Assembly (NCBI RefSeq): GCF_004011865.1
Contig: NZ_RKLP01000012.1
Coordinates: forward strand, 171,201 to 235,200
From: Prescottella agglutinans
Lineage (GTDB): Bacteria; Actinomycetota; Actinomycetes; Mycobacteriales; Mycobacteriaceae
DNA: 64,000 nt
Direction of reading: 5' to 3'
Position numbers and translations under genes: made by a program. Shown piece by piece: positions 32,964-44,144 of the stretch. Numbering within the stretch: position 1 is the stretch's first letter; each line of letters opens with the position of its first letter. The notes under the pieces are model-generated. The model was not told the DNA's origin and searched no databases. It worked only from the letters and a program-made list of their open reading frames with translations.

Positions 32964-34181
32964 TCAGTGTCCGACGACGAAACTTGCTGTCGTCGAGGTG
33001 CTTCCGCCGAAGTTCAACATCGCCGCGCGGCGGGCGCCGTCGACCTGGTTCGCGCTCGCCCGGCCGGTCACCTGGCGGTGGCAGTCCAGCAGCATCCGCA
33101 CCCCGGTCGCGCCGACCGGGTGCCCGACGCCGAGGAGGCCGCCGCTGGGATTCACCGGGATGCGGCCGCCGACCTCGAGATCGCCCGCCTCGACGGCCCG
33201 CCAACTCTCGCCGGGCGGCGTGATGCCGAAGTGGTCGATGGCGAGATACTCGCTGACGGTGAAGCAGTCGTGCGTCTCGATGAGATCGAGGTCGTCGACG
33301 CCGGTGATCCCGGCGCGGGCAAAGGCGTCGCCGATGGTGTCGCGCACGTGCGGGAACACGTACTCGTCACGCGCGCTGCGCGAGAACTTCTCCGCCAGGG
33401 GCAGTGCCACGGTCCGGTGGCCCCAGCCGAGGATGCTCGACTGCCGCGCCGGGTCGCGCTGCACCGCCGGGTGGTCGGCGCGGACCAGGACGACGCCGGC
33501 GGCACCGTCGGTGAGGGGGCCGCAGTCCGCCTTGCGGAGACGGCCTTCGACCGGCGGGTTGGCCACCGGATCGGCGCTGAACGACGCCGCGTCCCGCGCC
33601 CAATCCCGCGTCTGTGCGAGGGGGTTGCGGGCGGCGTTGCGCGCATTCAGTTCCGCGATGGCCCACAGGTGCCGGTCGTCGAGACCGTACCGGCGGTCGT
33701 ACTCGTCGGCGACCTTGCCGAACATGTACGGCCACATGAACTTCGCGTCCGTCCCTTCGCGTCCGGCCCACGCCGCGGTCCCCATGTGCCGGGCCCCGAG
33801 GTCGCCCGGCACGGTCTTCTCGAGTTCGGCCCCGATGACCAGGGCGCAGTCGTAGCGGCCGGACTCGAGGTCCGCCATCGCGGCGAGCACCGCGAGTGAT
33901 CCCGACGCGCAGGCGCCCTCGTGCCGGGTGGCGGGGACGCCCCACAGGCCGGGGACCACCGTCGGCGGCATGGCGCCCAGGTGCCCCTGGCCGGTGAAGA
34001 GTTGACCGAAGGCGTTGCCGACGTGGACGACGCCGATGTCGCCGGCGTCGAGTCCGGCATCGGCCAGGGTGCCCTCGACCACCTCGCGGACCAGGTCCGT
34101 GACGTCGAGCCCCTCACGGGGGAAGTTGCGTGCGAAATCCGTTTGGTAGCCGCCGATTATTCGAATCGTGTCGGTAGTCAT
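32964..34181 (-). CDS. SCP-x/acetyl-CoA acetyltransferase-type thiolase
   Basis: A 405-aa thiolase-superfamily protein. Cys 91 in HEGACASGSLA is the nucleophile; ETHDCFTVSEYLAI and GGLLGVGHPVGATGVRM complete the active site. This is the SCP-x-like branch common in steroid side-chain and aryl-CoA degradation. The ATG at MTTDTIRI is preferred over an upstream in-frame ATG in the divergent region. First gene of the minus-strand operon with the carotenoid oxygenase and HxlR genes; the 101-bp gap to the plus-strand thiolase must contain both promoters. Confidence 0.85.
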   Translation of the reverse strand: MTTDTIRIIGGYQTDFARNFPREGLDVTDLVREVVEGTLADAGLDAGDIGVVHVGNAFGQLFTGQGHLGAMPPTVVPGLWGVPATRHEGACASGSLAVLAAMADLESGRYDCALVIGAELEKTVPGDLGARHMGTAAWAGREGTDAKFMWPYMFGKVADEYDRRYGLDDRHLWAIAELNARNAARNPLAQTRDWARDAASFSADPVANPPVEGRLRKADCGPLTDGAAGVVLVRADHPAVQRDPARQSSILGWGHRTVALPLAEKFSRSARDEYVFPHVRDTIGDAFARAGITGVDDLDLIETHDCFTVSEYLAIDHFGITPPGESWRAVEAGDLEVGGRIPVNPSGGLLGVGHPVGATGVRMLLDCHRQVTGRASANQVDGARRAAMLNFGGSTSTTASFVVGH

Positions 34182-34282
34182 GTAAGCCGCTCTCTGCTGA
34201 GGGTCTTGCGGTTCTGCGGGGTCCAGACTACAACTAGCAGAGTGATGCAGACCACTCAACCGTTCGGAAGGCCGGTGGTGAC

Positions 34283-35473
34283 ATGACGCGGGCGTTGGTC
34301 TTCGACGCGGTCCGGCTGCCGCGGGGGCGGGTGCGCCGGGACGGCGGGACCCTCGCGCAGATTCCGCCCCACGCGCTGTTCGCGCAGCTCCTCACCGCGC
34401 TCGAGCGGCGCGGTCTGCGGGCCGCGGACGTGGACGACGTCGTCGTCGGGATCGCCACGGTCACGGGGGAGCAGGGCGGCAACCTGGCCCGTGCCGCCGC
34501 GCTGTCCGCCGGGTGGCCCGACACCGTCGGTGGTGCCGTGGTCTCGCGACTCTGCTGCTCGGGAATCGAGGCGATCGGCACGGCCGCGGCGAAGGTCGTT
34601 GCGGGGCAGGCCGACGTCGTCGTCGCCGGCGGTGTCGAGTCCATGTCGCGAGTGCCGATGCTCTCCGACGCCCCCGCGATCGCCACCGACGACGACCTGG
34701 GCGAGCGCACCGGATTCGTCACCATCGGCGTGTCCGCGGACGCCACGGCCGCCGCGTTCGGATTCACCCGTGACCAACTGGACGAGTTCGCGGCCGAGTC
34801 GCATCGGCGGGCGGCGGCCGCTCCGGCGTCGGATTCGGTGGTGCCCGTGACACGGTCGGGCGAGGTCGTCCTCGCGGCCGACGAGGGCGCTCGCCCCGAC
34901 GCGACCGCGCGACAGTTCGCCGAGCTTCCCGCCCTGTTCGGCGACGATCCGGCGTGGGAGCGAGTGCTCCGACGCCTGCCGCAGTCGGCGAAACCCGAGC
35001 GCGGTCTGCACTCGATCGCGACGGCGCCGCAGCTGGCCGACGGCGCCTCCGCCGCCGTGATCGCTTCCCCCGACGCCGCGAACGACCGGCTGAGCGGCCG
35101 GGAACCGGTCGCGGAGATCCTCGCCGTCACGCACCGGTCGGTCCGCTCGCCGCTGCTGAGCGCGCCCGTCGACGCGGCGCGAGATGCGCTGCACCGTGCG
35201 GGCATCGGGGTCGGTGACCTCGACGTCGTCGAGGCCAACGAGTCCTTCGCCGTCAGCCCGCTGCTGCTTGCCCGCGAGCTCGGTCTCGACCCGGCCCGAG
35301 TCAACCCGAACGGCGGCGCGCTCGCCGTCGGCCACCCGCTGGGCGCAACCGGCGGCAACCTCCTCGTCTCCGCCCTCGACGAACTCCGCCGCGCCGACGG
35401 CGAGCACGCCCTCGTCACGATCCCGGCCGCACTGGGACTGGGCTCCGCGCTGGTCCTGCGCCGGTTGCGCTGA
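34283..35473 (+). CDS. Thiolase-family protein lacking the second catalytic cysteine
   Basis: A 396-aa thiolase-like protein. The nucleophile block is RLCCSGIEAIG (Cys 91). The NEAF-type loop is EANESFAV and the histidine block is GGALAVGHPLGATGG. The C-terminal block, normally LCIGGGxG, here reads TIPAALGLGSALV, with proline where the second cysteine should be. It may therefore only perform thiolysis or condensation poorly, or act in another way, unlike its minus-strand neighbour. It is 55 nt ahead of the acyl-CoA synthetase gene and probably cotranscribed with it. The start ATG follows GGAAGG. Confidence 0.75.
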   Translation: MTRALVFDAVRLPRGRVRRDGGTLAQIPPHALFAQLLTALERRGLRAADVDDVVVGIATVTGEQGGNLARAAALSAGWPDTVGGAVVSRLCCSGIEAIGTAAAKVVAGQADVVVAGGVESMSRVPMLSDAPAIATDDDLGERTGFVTIGVSADATAAAFGFTRDQLDEFAAESHRRAAAAPASDSVVPVTRSGEVVLAADEGARPDATARQFAELPALFGDDPAWERVLRRLPQSAKPERGLHSIATAPQLADGASAAVIASPDAANDRLSGREPVAEILAVTHRSVRSPLLSAPVDAARDALHRAGIGVGDLDVVEANESFAVSPLLLARELGLDPARVNPNGGALAVGHPLGATGGNLLVSALDELRRADGEHALVTIPAALGLGSALVLRRLR

Positions 35474-35528
35474 CGCGTCCCCTACCTCGACCCCCTCCAG
35501 ACACCCGTCCGCCTCCAGGAAGGTAGCC

Positions 35529-37283
35529 ATGTCCGAAGTGTTCACCGCGCCCGGGGTTTCCGACTCGAACCCGCGTCGTGCCGTGCTCTGCCACCCGGAA
35601 GACAAGATCCGCGACTACGTGGCCCGGGGGTGGTGGCGGGAGACCACCCTGCTGGACGCCTTCGACGGCTGGGTCCGCGCCCGGCCCGACCACGACGCGG
35701 TGTCCGATCCGACGAACCTGCCGGACCTGACGGGCATCGACGCCGAGACACTGAGCTGGAAGGCGTTGTCCGACCGCGTCGAGCGGCTCGCGGCCCGGTA
35801 CCACGAGGGCGGGATCCGGCAGGGCGACGCGGTCGTGGTCCAGTTGCCGAACTCGGTCGCGCTGGTCGCGACGTACCTCGCGCTGTGGCGCCTGGGCGCC
35901 GTGGTCAGCCCGGTACCGGTCGCGTACCGGCAGCACGAGCTGTCGAACATCTGCCGCACCACCGCGGCCAAGGCGATCGTCACGGTGTCGCGCTTGCAGG
36001 ACCGCGAGATGGCCACCGAGGCACTCGCCCTCGCCGACCCGGCCGACGGTGTGGAGAGCGTGTTCGTCTTCGGGCCCGACCCGGATCCGCGCGCCGTTGC
36101 GGCGGACCTTCCGGCATCGTCGGTCGCCGCGGAGGAGGCGCGACGCTACCTGGGCGAAGTGGTCCTCACGATCGGTGACCGAATCACGATCTGCTGGACC
36201 AGCGGCACGGAGGCCGCCCCCAAAGGTGTGCCTCGGTGTCACGCCGACTGGTTCGCGAGTGCGCAGGCCGCCCAGGACGGTCTCGAGACCGACGAGTCGT
36301 CCGTGATCCTCAACCCGTTCCCCATGGTGAACATGGCGGGATTCGCAGCCGCGTTCCTGCCGTGGCTGGTCGGTGGCGGGCACCTCGTCCAGCACCAGCC
36401 GCTGGACCTGGCCGTCTTCCTGGGGCAGATCGCGCGGCACCGTGTCACGCACACCTCGATGCCCCCGGCGATCCTGGCGATGCTGCTGCAGCAGGACGCG
36501 CTCCGGGAATCGGTGGACCTGTCGTCGCTGCAGCGGGTCGGCTCGGGTGGTGCGCCGTTGCCGCCCAGCGTGGTTCGTCGTTGGCAGGAAGAGTTCGGTA
36601 TCGAGGTCCTCAACTTCTTCGGTTCCAACGAGGGGGTGTGCCTGCTCGGTGCGCCCGCCGACATTCCGGATCCGGCCGTCCGTGCCATGCACCTGCCGAA
36701 CTACGGTGCCCCGGACCGGGAATGGGCGACGCGGGTCGCGAAGATGACGTCGGTGCGGCTGGTCGACCCGGTGACCGGCGCCGACGTCCACGCGGTCGGT
36801 GAGCGGGGCGAGTTGCGACTGAAGGGGCCGAGCGTCTTCGGTGGCTACCTCGAGGGCACCGCGGCGTCGAGCCCCTTCGACGACCAGGGCTACCTGTGCA
36901 GCGGCGACGTGTTCGAACTCGGCGGCGAGCACGGCGAGTACATCGTCTTCGTCGACCGGATCAAGGAGATCATCATCCGCGGCGGCATGAACATCGCGCC
37001 GGCCGAGATCGAGGGCCTGCTGATGGAGCATCCCGGGGTGAGCGATGTCGCGGTGATCGGCTACCCGGACGAGGTGCTGGGGGAGAAGTGTTGTGCGGTG
37101 GTGGTTCCGGCTGCGGACGCCTCGATCGAACTCGCCGACCTCGTGGACCATCTGAGGGCGAGGCAGGTGGCGTCGTTCAAGCTGCCCGAACGGCTCGAGA
37201 TCGTCGAGAGCATTCCCCGTAATCCGGTGGGCAAGATCGTGCGCCGGGACCTGCGCGAGGCCCTGAGGCCGCAGTCGGCCTGA
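35529..37283 (+). CDS. AMP-forming acyl-CoA synthetase (fatty/aryl acid-CoA ligase)
   Basis: A 584-aa ANL-superfamily ligase. ATP loop TSGTEAAPKG at 224-233; GSGGAPLPPSVVRRW, NFFGSNEGVCL; GYLCSGDVFELGGEHGEYIVFVDRIKEIIIRGGMNIAPAEIE; and the catalytic lysine K569 in NPVGKIVRR. Strong ribosome-binding site AGGAAGG 5-8 nt before the ATG. It would activate a carboxylic acid to its CoA ester, followed by thiolase action. A strong terminator lies 12 nt beyond the stop. Confidence 0.9.
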   Translation: MSEVFTAPGVSDSNPRRAVLCHPEDKIRDYVARGWWRETTLLDAFDGWVRARPDHDAVSDPTNLPDLTGIDAETLSWKALSDRVERLAARYHEGGIRQGDAVVVQLPNSVALVATYLALWRLGAVVSPVPVAYRQHELSNICRTTAAKAIVTVSRLQDREMATEALALADPADGVESVFVFGPDPDPRAVAADLPASSVAAEEARRYLGEVVLTIGDRITICWTSGTEAAPKGVPRCHADWFASAQAAQDGLETDESSVILNPFPMVNMAGFAAAFLPWLVGGGHLVQHQPLDLAVFLGQIARHRVTHTSMPPAILAMLLQQDALRESVDLSSLQRVGSGGAPLPPSVVRRWQEEFGIEVLNFFGSNEGVCLLGAPADIPDPAVRAMHLPNYGAPDREWATRVAKMTSVRLVDPVTGADVHAVGERGELRLKGPSVFGGYLEGTAASSPFDDQGYLCSGDVFELGGEHGEYIVFVDRIKEIIIRGGMNIAPAEIEGLLMEHPGVSDVAVIGYPDEVLGEKCCAVVVPAADASIELADLVDHLRARQVASFKLPERLEIVESIPRNPVGKIVRRDLREALRPQSA

Positions 37284-37295
37284 GTGCGGTGCCCT

Positions 37296-37333
37296 CGAAC
37301 CGGGCCCGGCCATCGCCGGCCGGGCCCGGTTCG
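37296..37333. terminator. 16-bp stem terminator
   Basis: A perfect stem CGAACCGGGCCCGGC/GCCGGGCCCGGTTCG with a short loop, 12 nt after the acyl-CoA synthetase stop, in front of the convergent membrane-protein gene. Confidence 0.85.
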
Positions 37334-37356
37334 GGGCTGTCGTCGCCTGCCGGGGA

Positions 37357-37899
37357 CTACCCGGCCGACCTGGCGCGGGCCGGGAACACCGTGTAGCTGA
37401 GGGCGATCACGCCCCACACGCCGAGCGCGACACTCAGCGTCCGGATCCAGTTCGCCAGCGCCTCGGTGCGGGACGGATCGTCCACCATGACGATCGCGGC
37501 CAGCAGCAGTCCGCACGCGATTCCCCACGCGACCACGGCCTTGCCGAACTCGCGCCACTCGCGCACGGCGCGCGCCATCCCGTGCCGGGGCGGTTTCACC
37601 GGCGCGGGCCCGCCCGCGAACCGATGGGCGAAGTGGGTGTCCGCCCACCGAATGATGCTGTGCCCGAACGCCACCGAGAAGCCGATGTAGGCGGCGGCCA
37701 GGCCGTGGCTCCAGGACGCGACGCTGCCGCTGCGGAGGTCGACGGTGGTGGCGACGAGTAGCACGACGTCGACCAGGGGAGCGCCCACGAGCAGCGCGGC
37801 ACCGAGGGTGGGGCGGCGCAGCAGGTAGCGGGCGGCCAGGCCGGCCCCGAGGAACACCCAGAACAGCACCTCGCACACGACGATCAGCTGGACGATCAT
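37357..37899 (-). CDS. Four- to five-helix membrane protein
   Basis: A 180-aa protein with helices at about residues 5-25, 30-52, 68-82, 120-140 and 152-172. Conserved-looking loops are SGSVASWSHGLAAAYIGFSVAFGHSIIRWADTHFAHRFAGG and RHGMARAVREWREFGKAVVAWGIA. Not recognised as any transporter family. It is divergent from a TetR gene, with an inverted repeat between them, so TetR probably represses it. Confidence 0.7.
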   Translation of the reverse strand: MIVQLIVVCEVLFWVFLGAGLAARYLLRRPTLGAALLVGAPLVDVVLLVATTVDLRSGSVASWSHGLAAAYIGFSVAFGHSIIRWADTHFAHRFAGGPAPVKPPRHGMARAVREWREFGKAVVAWGIACGLLLAAIVMVDDPSRTEALANWIRTLSVALGVWGVIALSYTVFPARARSAG

Positions 37900-37920
37900 G
37901 CCCGCACCTTTCTAGTACGA

Positions 37921-37949
37921 CTGTGTTAGCAATTCGGAAACTAGCACAG
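37921..37949. promoter_or_regulatory. TetR operator candidate
   Basis: CTGTGTTAG and CTAGCACAG form an 8-of-9 inverted repeat with an 11-nt spacer, and TGTGTTAAC repeats the left half at 37951. It lies between the membrane protein gene and its divergent TetR gene, over their promoters. Confidence 0.5.
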
Positions 37950-37968
37950 GTGTGTTAACTTTGGCCAC

Positions 37969-38574
37969 GTGGTGAAACGACCCGACCCCGAGCAGCGACG
38001 CGAGGAGATCGCCGACGCCGTGCTGCGGGTGATCCGGCGCGACGGCGTCGGGGCGGCGAGCGTGCGCACCGTCGCCGACGAAGCCGGCATGTCCACCGGT
38101 TCGCTCCGGCACTTCTTCGGCACCCAGTCCGAGTTGCTGCTGTTCGCGATGGAACTGGTGACCCGGCGCGTGTACGACCGCATCGCGGGCATCGAGTTCA
38201 GCGGCGACCTGCGCGCCGACGTCCGGGTCCTGACCGAGCAGTTCGTCCCCCTCGACGACGACCGCCGCGGCGAAATGGACGTCTGGCAGGCGTTCGTGGT
38301 CGCGGCCCGGACCGAGCCGGCCCTCGCGGAGGTCCGCGACCGCACCGATCGGGAGATGTACGGCGGCTTCCTGCGGTCCACGACCGCCCTGAAGGAGGCG
38401 GGCCTGCTCAGGCCGGGAGCGTCCGCGGAGGTGGAGGCGATGCGGCTGCACGCCCTGGTCGACGGCCTCGCCGCGCACGGCGTCAACCACCCCCACCGCA
38501 TGAGCGCCGACCGCATCCGCGCGGTGCTCGACGCGCACTTCGCCTCGCTGCTGACCGCGGGGAGCGCGCGCTAG
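37969..38574 (+). CDS. TetR-family regulator
   Basis: A 201-aa protein. HTH residues about 10-55: RREEIADAVLRVIRRDGVGAASVRTVADEAGMSTGSLRHFFGTQSELLLFAM. The C-terminal domain (VWQAFVVAARTEPALAEVRDRTDREMY) is the BetI-like type. Two tandem GTGs; TAACTT ends 7 nt ahead of the first, so it may be leaderless and start at 37969. Regulates itself and the divergent membrane protein, by position. Confidence 0.8.
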   Translation: MVKRPDPEQRREEIADAVLRVIRRDGVGAASVRTVADEAGMSTGSLRHFFGTQSELLLFAMELVTRRVYDRIAGIEFSGDLRADVRVLTEQFVPLDDDRRGEMDVWQAFVVAARTEPALAEVRDRTDREMYGGFLRSTTALKEAGLLRPGASAEVEAMRLHALVDGLAAHGVNHPHRMSADRIRAVLDAHFASLLTAGSAR

Positions 38575-38604
38575 GCGCCCACCGGCATACGGCACGATGG
38601 ATCC

Positions 38605-39411
38605 GTGGTTCACGTCATCGACATCGCAGACCCCGCCGATCCTCGGCTGGACGACTACCGCGACCTCAACGCGTCGGACCGTCGGCCCGACCTGCCCGAC
38701 GGCAAGGGCTTGGTGATCGCGGAGGGCGTGCTGGTGGTGCAGCGCATGCTCCCGTCCCGGTTCGCGCCGACCAGCCTGCTCGGTGTGGACCGACGGCTGG
38801 GGCAGCTGTCCGAGGACCTCGAGGGCGTCGACGTGCCCTTCTATCGGACGTCGGCCGAGGTCATGGCCGAGGTCGTCGGGTTCCACCTCAACCGCGGCGT
38901 GCTCGCCGCGGCGCACCGCCCGCCCGCGCTCGACCTCGACGACGTCCTGCGCGACGCCCGGACCGTCGCCGTGCTCGAGGGGGTCAACGACCACGAGAAC
39001 ATCGGCTCGATGTTCCGCAATGCGGCCGGTCTCGGCGTGGACGCGATCCTGTTCGGCACGGCCGTGGCCGACCCGCTCTACCGTCGGGCCGTGCGGGTGT
39101 CGATGGGTCACGTGCTGCGGGTGCCGTTCGCGCAGGTGCCGGACTGGCCGCGCGGGCTGAACATTCTGCGCGACAAGGGCTTCCAGCTCATCTCCCTCAC
39201 TCCGGATCCGTCGGCCGTGCCGCTCGCGCGGGCCATGACCGGAGAGAGGGTCGCGGTGCTGCTCGGCGCGGAAGGCCCGGGGCTCACCGAGCACGCGATG
39301 CAGGCCACCGACGTGCGCGCGCGGATCCCGATGGCACCGGGCACCGATTCGCTCAACGTCGCCACCGCGGCCGCGATGGCGTTCTACGAGCGCATCCGGA
39401 CGGCGTCGTGA
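38605..39411 (+). CDS. SpoU/TrmH-family RNA 2'-O-methyltransferase (Rv0881-like)
   Basis: A 268-aa SPOUT methyltransferase. Motif 1 NDHENIGSMFRNAAGLGVDA, motif 2 LLGAEGPGLTEHAM, motif 3 IPMAPGTDSLNVATAAA; the N-terminal about 100 residues are a substrate-binding domain. It should methylate a ribose in rRNA or tRNA using S-adenosylmethionine. GTG start with CACGAT 6 nt upstream and no ribosome-binding site. Its stop overlaps the next start (GTGA). Confidence 0.9.
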   Translation: MVHVIDIADPADPRLDDYRDLNASDRRPDLPDGKGLVIAEGVLVVQRMLPSRFAPTSLLGVDRRLGQLSEDLEGVDVPFYRTSAEVMAEVVGFHLNRGVLAAAHRPPALDLDDVLRDARTVAVLEGVNDHENIGSMFRNAAGLGVDAILFGTAVADPLYRRAVRVSMGHVLRVPFAQVPDWPRGLNILRDKGFQLISLTPDPSAVPLARAMTGERVAVLLGAEGPGLTEHAMQATDVRARIPMAPGTDSLNVATAAAMAFYERIRTAS

Positions 39412-39686
39412 GCGCCGCCGCCGCGCCCGCGCCGACTCCGTGGTCCACGGGTCTGCTCGTGAGCGGGTTCGCGGCGGTCTTCACGCTCGTCGCGGTGGTG
39501 GCGTTCGGATCCGCCCTGGGCAACATCCACCCACTGCTCGCGGTGGGCTTCAACCTCGTGGTCGTCGGCGGTGCCGCACCCACCGTGTGGCGCTGGCGGA
39601 ACGCTCCGGTGTGGCGCTGGGTGGTGTACGGGGCGACGGCCGGCGTTGTATCCGGCTGGGCCGCACTGGTTTTCGGCGCCTTCTGA
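39408..39686 (+). CDS. DUF2537-type membrane protein (Rv0882-like)
   Basis: A 92-aa protein with helices (TGLLVSGFAAVFTLVAVVAF, LLAVGFNLVVVGGAAPTVW, VVYGATAGVVSGWAALVFGAF). Matches the small membrane protein that follows the methyltransferase in mycobacteria. Four-bp GTGA overlap with that gene indicates coupled translation. Function unknown. Confidence 0.75.
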   Translation: MSAAAAPAPTPWSTGLLVSGFAAVFTLVAVVAFGSALGNIHPLLAVGFNLVVVGGAAPTVWRWRNAPVWRWVVYGATAGVVSGWAALVFGAF

Positions 39687-39692
39687 GGCCCG

Positions 39693-40448
39693 TCAGTTCT
39701 CCCTGCGGAACAGGCGGGCGAACAGCGACCGCCGGTGCGGACGCTCCTGCTCCCGTTCCGGCACCCGCTGCTGTCCTTCCGGTTCGGCCCTACGTTGCTT
39801 GTCGAGTCGCTGTACCGACTCCGGGACCTGTCCGGCCGGATAGACGGCGAACCGCGACACCGTGATCGATGCCGGGTCGAGGTCCTCGCCCAGCCAGGCG
39901 TACGGCGCGGCCTCGGCGAACTCGCCCGGACTGAACGGCAACGTCTGGGGGTCGGGCAGCACGTCGAGGAAGGGGCGTGCCGGGTGCTCACCCGCCCAGA
40001 AGGGGCGCTCCCACACCTCCGGCAGTCCCGTGTTCTCGATGATGTGCACCGGCGTCGCGCTGAACGAGCGCTTCAGTTCCGCGCCGTCCCAGTGTGCGAA
40101 GGCACCCCAGGAACCCGCCTTCGTCACCGGACTGGACGAGGACAGGTAGGTGTGCCGAAAACCGGTCGGGTGGATCCAGTGCTCCACCAGCGATGAGGGA
40201 ACCGGCGGCAGCGACTCTCCCGTGCGGACGATCGACACCCCGGGAAAGCATCCGACGGCGACCTCGCCGTCCTCGAGCGATGTTGCCTCGGAAAGTGGTT
40301 CGTCACCCAGATGCGTCGCGACGAGACCCGGGTGCAACTGGACGACGAGCGCCTGCGCGGCGTCGCGGTCGGGCGCCGCGTCCCGCAGTGTCGCAGCGGG
40401 ATCGGCGGCGTCTACGTACCAGAGCGTGGAAGCGTTGACCCCCGACAC
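39693..40448 (-). CDS. DUF6928-like conserved protein
   Basis: A 251-aa soluble protein starting SGVNASTLWYVDAADPAATLRD, with VQLHPGLVATHLGDEPLSE, HWIHPTGFRHTYLSSSSPVTKAG, and VHIIENTGLPEVWERPFWAGEHPA; the C-terminal 40 residues are Arg/Gln/Glu-rich and end LFARLFRREN. I recall this as the DUF6928 family in Nocardiaceae, but without confidence. GTG 40448 lies 5 nt after the sepH stop; an ATG at 40499 overlapping sepH is the alternative. Probably cotranscribed with sepH. Confidence 0.5.
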   Translation of the reverse strand: MSGVNASTLWYVDAADPAATLRDAAPDRDAAQALVVQLHPGLVATHLGDEPLSEATSLEDGEVAVGCFPGVSIVRTGESLPPVPSSLVEHWIHPTGFRHTYLSSSSPVTKAGSWGAFAHWDGAELKRSFSATPVHIIENTGLPEVWERPFWAGEHPARPFLDVLPDPQTLPFSPGEFAEAAPYAWLGEDLDPASITVSRFAVYPAGQVPESVQRLDKQRRAEPEGQQRVPEREQERPHRRSLFARLFRREN

Positions 40449-40453
40449 CGGCG

Positions 40454-41350
40454 TCAGCCGCGTCCGTTGCTCCGAACACCCAGCAGAACGTCGTCCCATG
40501 ACGGCAGTGCCGGCTTACCGCGCTTGTCCTTGCCGGGGGTGTGCTGCGGTGCCGGCCTGGGCTCGTACGCATCGGGCTGATCGAGTTCGTCGAGTTCGTC
40601 GACCTGGTCGCTCTCGATGAACTCCGTCGAGAGATCGTCGATTTCGTTGTCCGTCAACAGAATCGACGAATCCTCGACCGTGTAGGGGTCGTGCTCGTGG
40701 TCCTGCTCGACGTCCGCCGGGCCGTACACTCCCTCGCTCGGCACGGGAGCCAGACCGCGGAGCGGGCGACCGTGGTCCGGATCGACGAGCTGAGACGCGG
40801 TGTCGTCCAGCGCGGTGATGGTGCCGCCGTGCGCGTCCGGCTGGTAGCGCCAGTGTGCGGCATTGGTGGTGCGCCCGGCCTGCCACTGCAGCTGCGCCAC
40901 CCAGTGGCCGTCGTCGTCCTTCCAGGCGTCCCACGTGGCGACGTCCAGGTCGTGGCCGCGGGCGCGGAATGCCTGCGTCACGATCTCGGCGAGGGTGTCG
41001 ACGGTGGGGCCGTCGGGGCGGACCGGGTGACCGGCCTGCGCCATCTCCGCCGCCCGGGAGCGCTCCAACAGCACCGGATACGCGAAGCGTTCCACCTTGG
41101 ACAGCGGAACGCCCGCCTCCTCGGCGACCTGCTCCACTGAGGCGCCGGCACGGATCCGGGCCTGGATCTCGCGGGGCCGCATCTGGCTGTCCGTCTCGAT
41201 CTCGATCTGGCCCAGCCTCGCGATATCGCCTCGGGAGGCGGCGCGGAGCTTGTCGTCGGCCGGGATCCGGAACTTCTCACCGGTATCGGGATCCGAACAC
41301 ACCACATGCGCGCCGCCAGGCTCGAGACCGATCACTCGCAGCTCTCGCAC
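40454..41350 (-). CDS. sepH: SepH, FtsZ-interacting septation protein
   Basis: A 298-aa protein: RELRVIGLEPGGAHVVCSDPDTGEKFRIPADDKLRAA, MRPREIQARIRAGASVEQVAEEAGVPLSKVERFAYPVLLERSRAAE (helix-turn-helix that contacts FtsZ), AEIVTQAFRARGHDLDVATWDAWKDDDGHW, then a long acidic linker (ESDQVDELDELDQPDAYE) and a conserved end KPALPSWDDVLLGVRSN. This matches Rv0883c/SepH, which promotes FtsZ assembly and division in actinobacteria. The GTG start follows GAGGAGG by 7 nt. Followed closely by the DUF6928-like gene. Confidence 0.95.
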   Translation of the reverse strand: MRELRVIGLEPGGAHVVCSDPDTGEKFRIPADDKLRAASRGDIARLGQIEIETDSQMRPREIQARIRAGASVEQVAEEAGVPLSKVERFAYPVLLERSRAAEMAQAGHPVRPDGPTVDTLAEIVTQAFRARGHDLDVATWDAWKDDDGHWVAQLQWQAGRTTNAAHWRYQPDAHGGTITALDDTASQLVDPDHGRPLRGLAPVPSEGVYGPADVEQDHEHDPYTVEDSSILLTDNEIDDLSTEFIESDQVDELDELDQPDAYEPRPAPQHTPGKDKRGKPALPSWDDVLLGVRSNGRG

Positions 41351-41562
41351 GTTGTCCTCCTCATCGCGCCGAATCGCGATCATGTCAAGATCGACTGTAA
41401 TTCATCCGTGACCCGTGCGCCCGGAAAGACACGCGCGCCATATATCACCCCTACTTCGCGTTCTGCGCACTTATCGCGAGGCGACGGGTGTGATGCGCGC
41501 GACAAGTGCGCGAAACGCGCAGGGAGAGGCGCGGGGTCGACGCGCGAGATGCACCGAATGCG

Positions 41563-41600
41563 CCCGAGGGCGGGCACGCCTGCGCGCGCCCGCCCTCGGG
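41563..41600. terminator. Terminator after serC
   Basis: A 13-bp stem CCCGAGGGCGGGC/GCCCGCCCTCGGG lies 30 nt beyond the serC stop on the minus strand, in the 279-bp gap to sepH. The rest of the gap (41351-41562) holds the sepH promoter region and no recognisable gene. Confidence 0.75.
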
Positions 41601-41629
41601 TACGGAATCTCCGTGAGCTCGGTGGAGAA

Positions 41630-43920
<2,291 letters not shown>

Positions 43921-44144
43921 TGCTCCTGGACTCTCCTCATCCGAGTGCCGCCCGTCGGAGCAGCACGTTCTTGCACTGATTGAGCCTTCGACTACTCGAT
44001 CCTTCGATCCGTCCGACTTGTCCGCGCGCGTGGGCGCTTCGTCCGTGCTCGGTCCGCGGAACTGCCGCCGGGTCCGCCACCCAAACTCTAGCCGGTCGCA
44101 CCGGCCACCTGGTCAGCGCATACCCGGTAGTAGCGTCTGGACCT

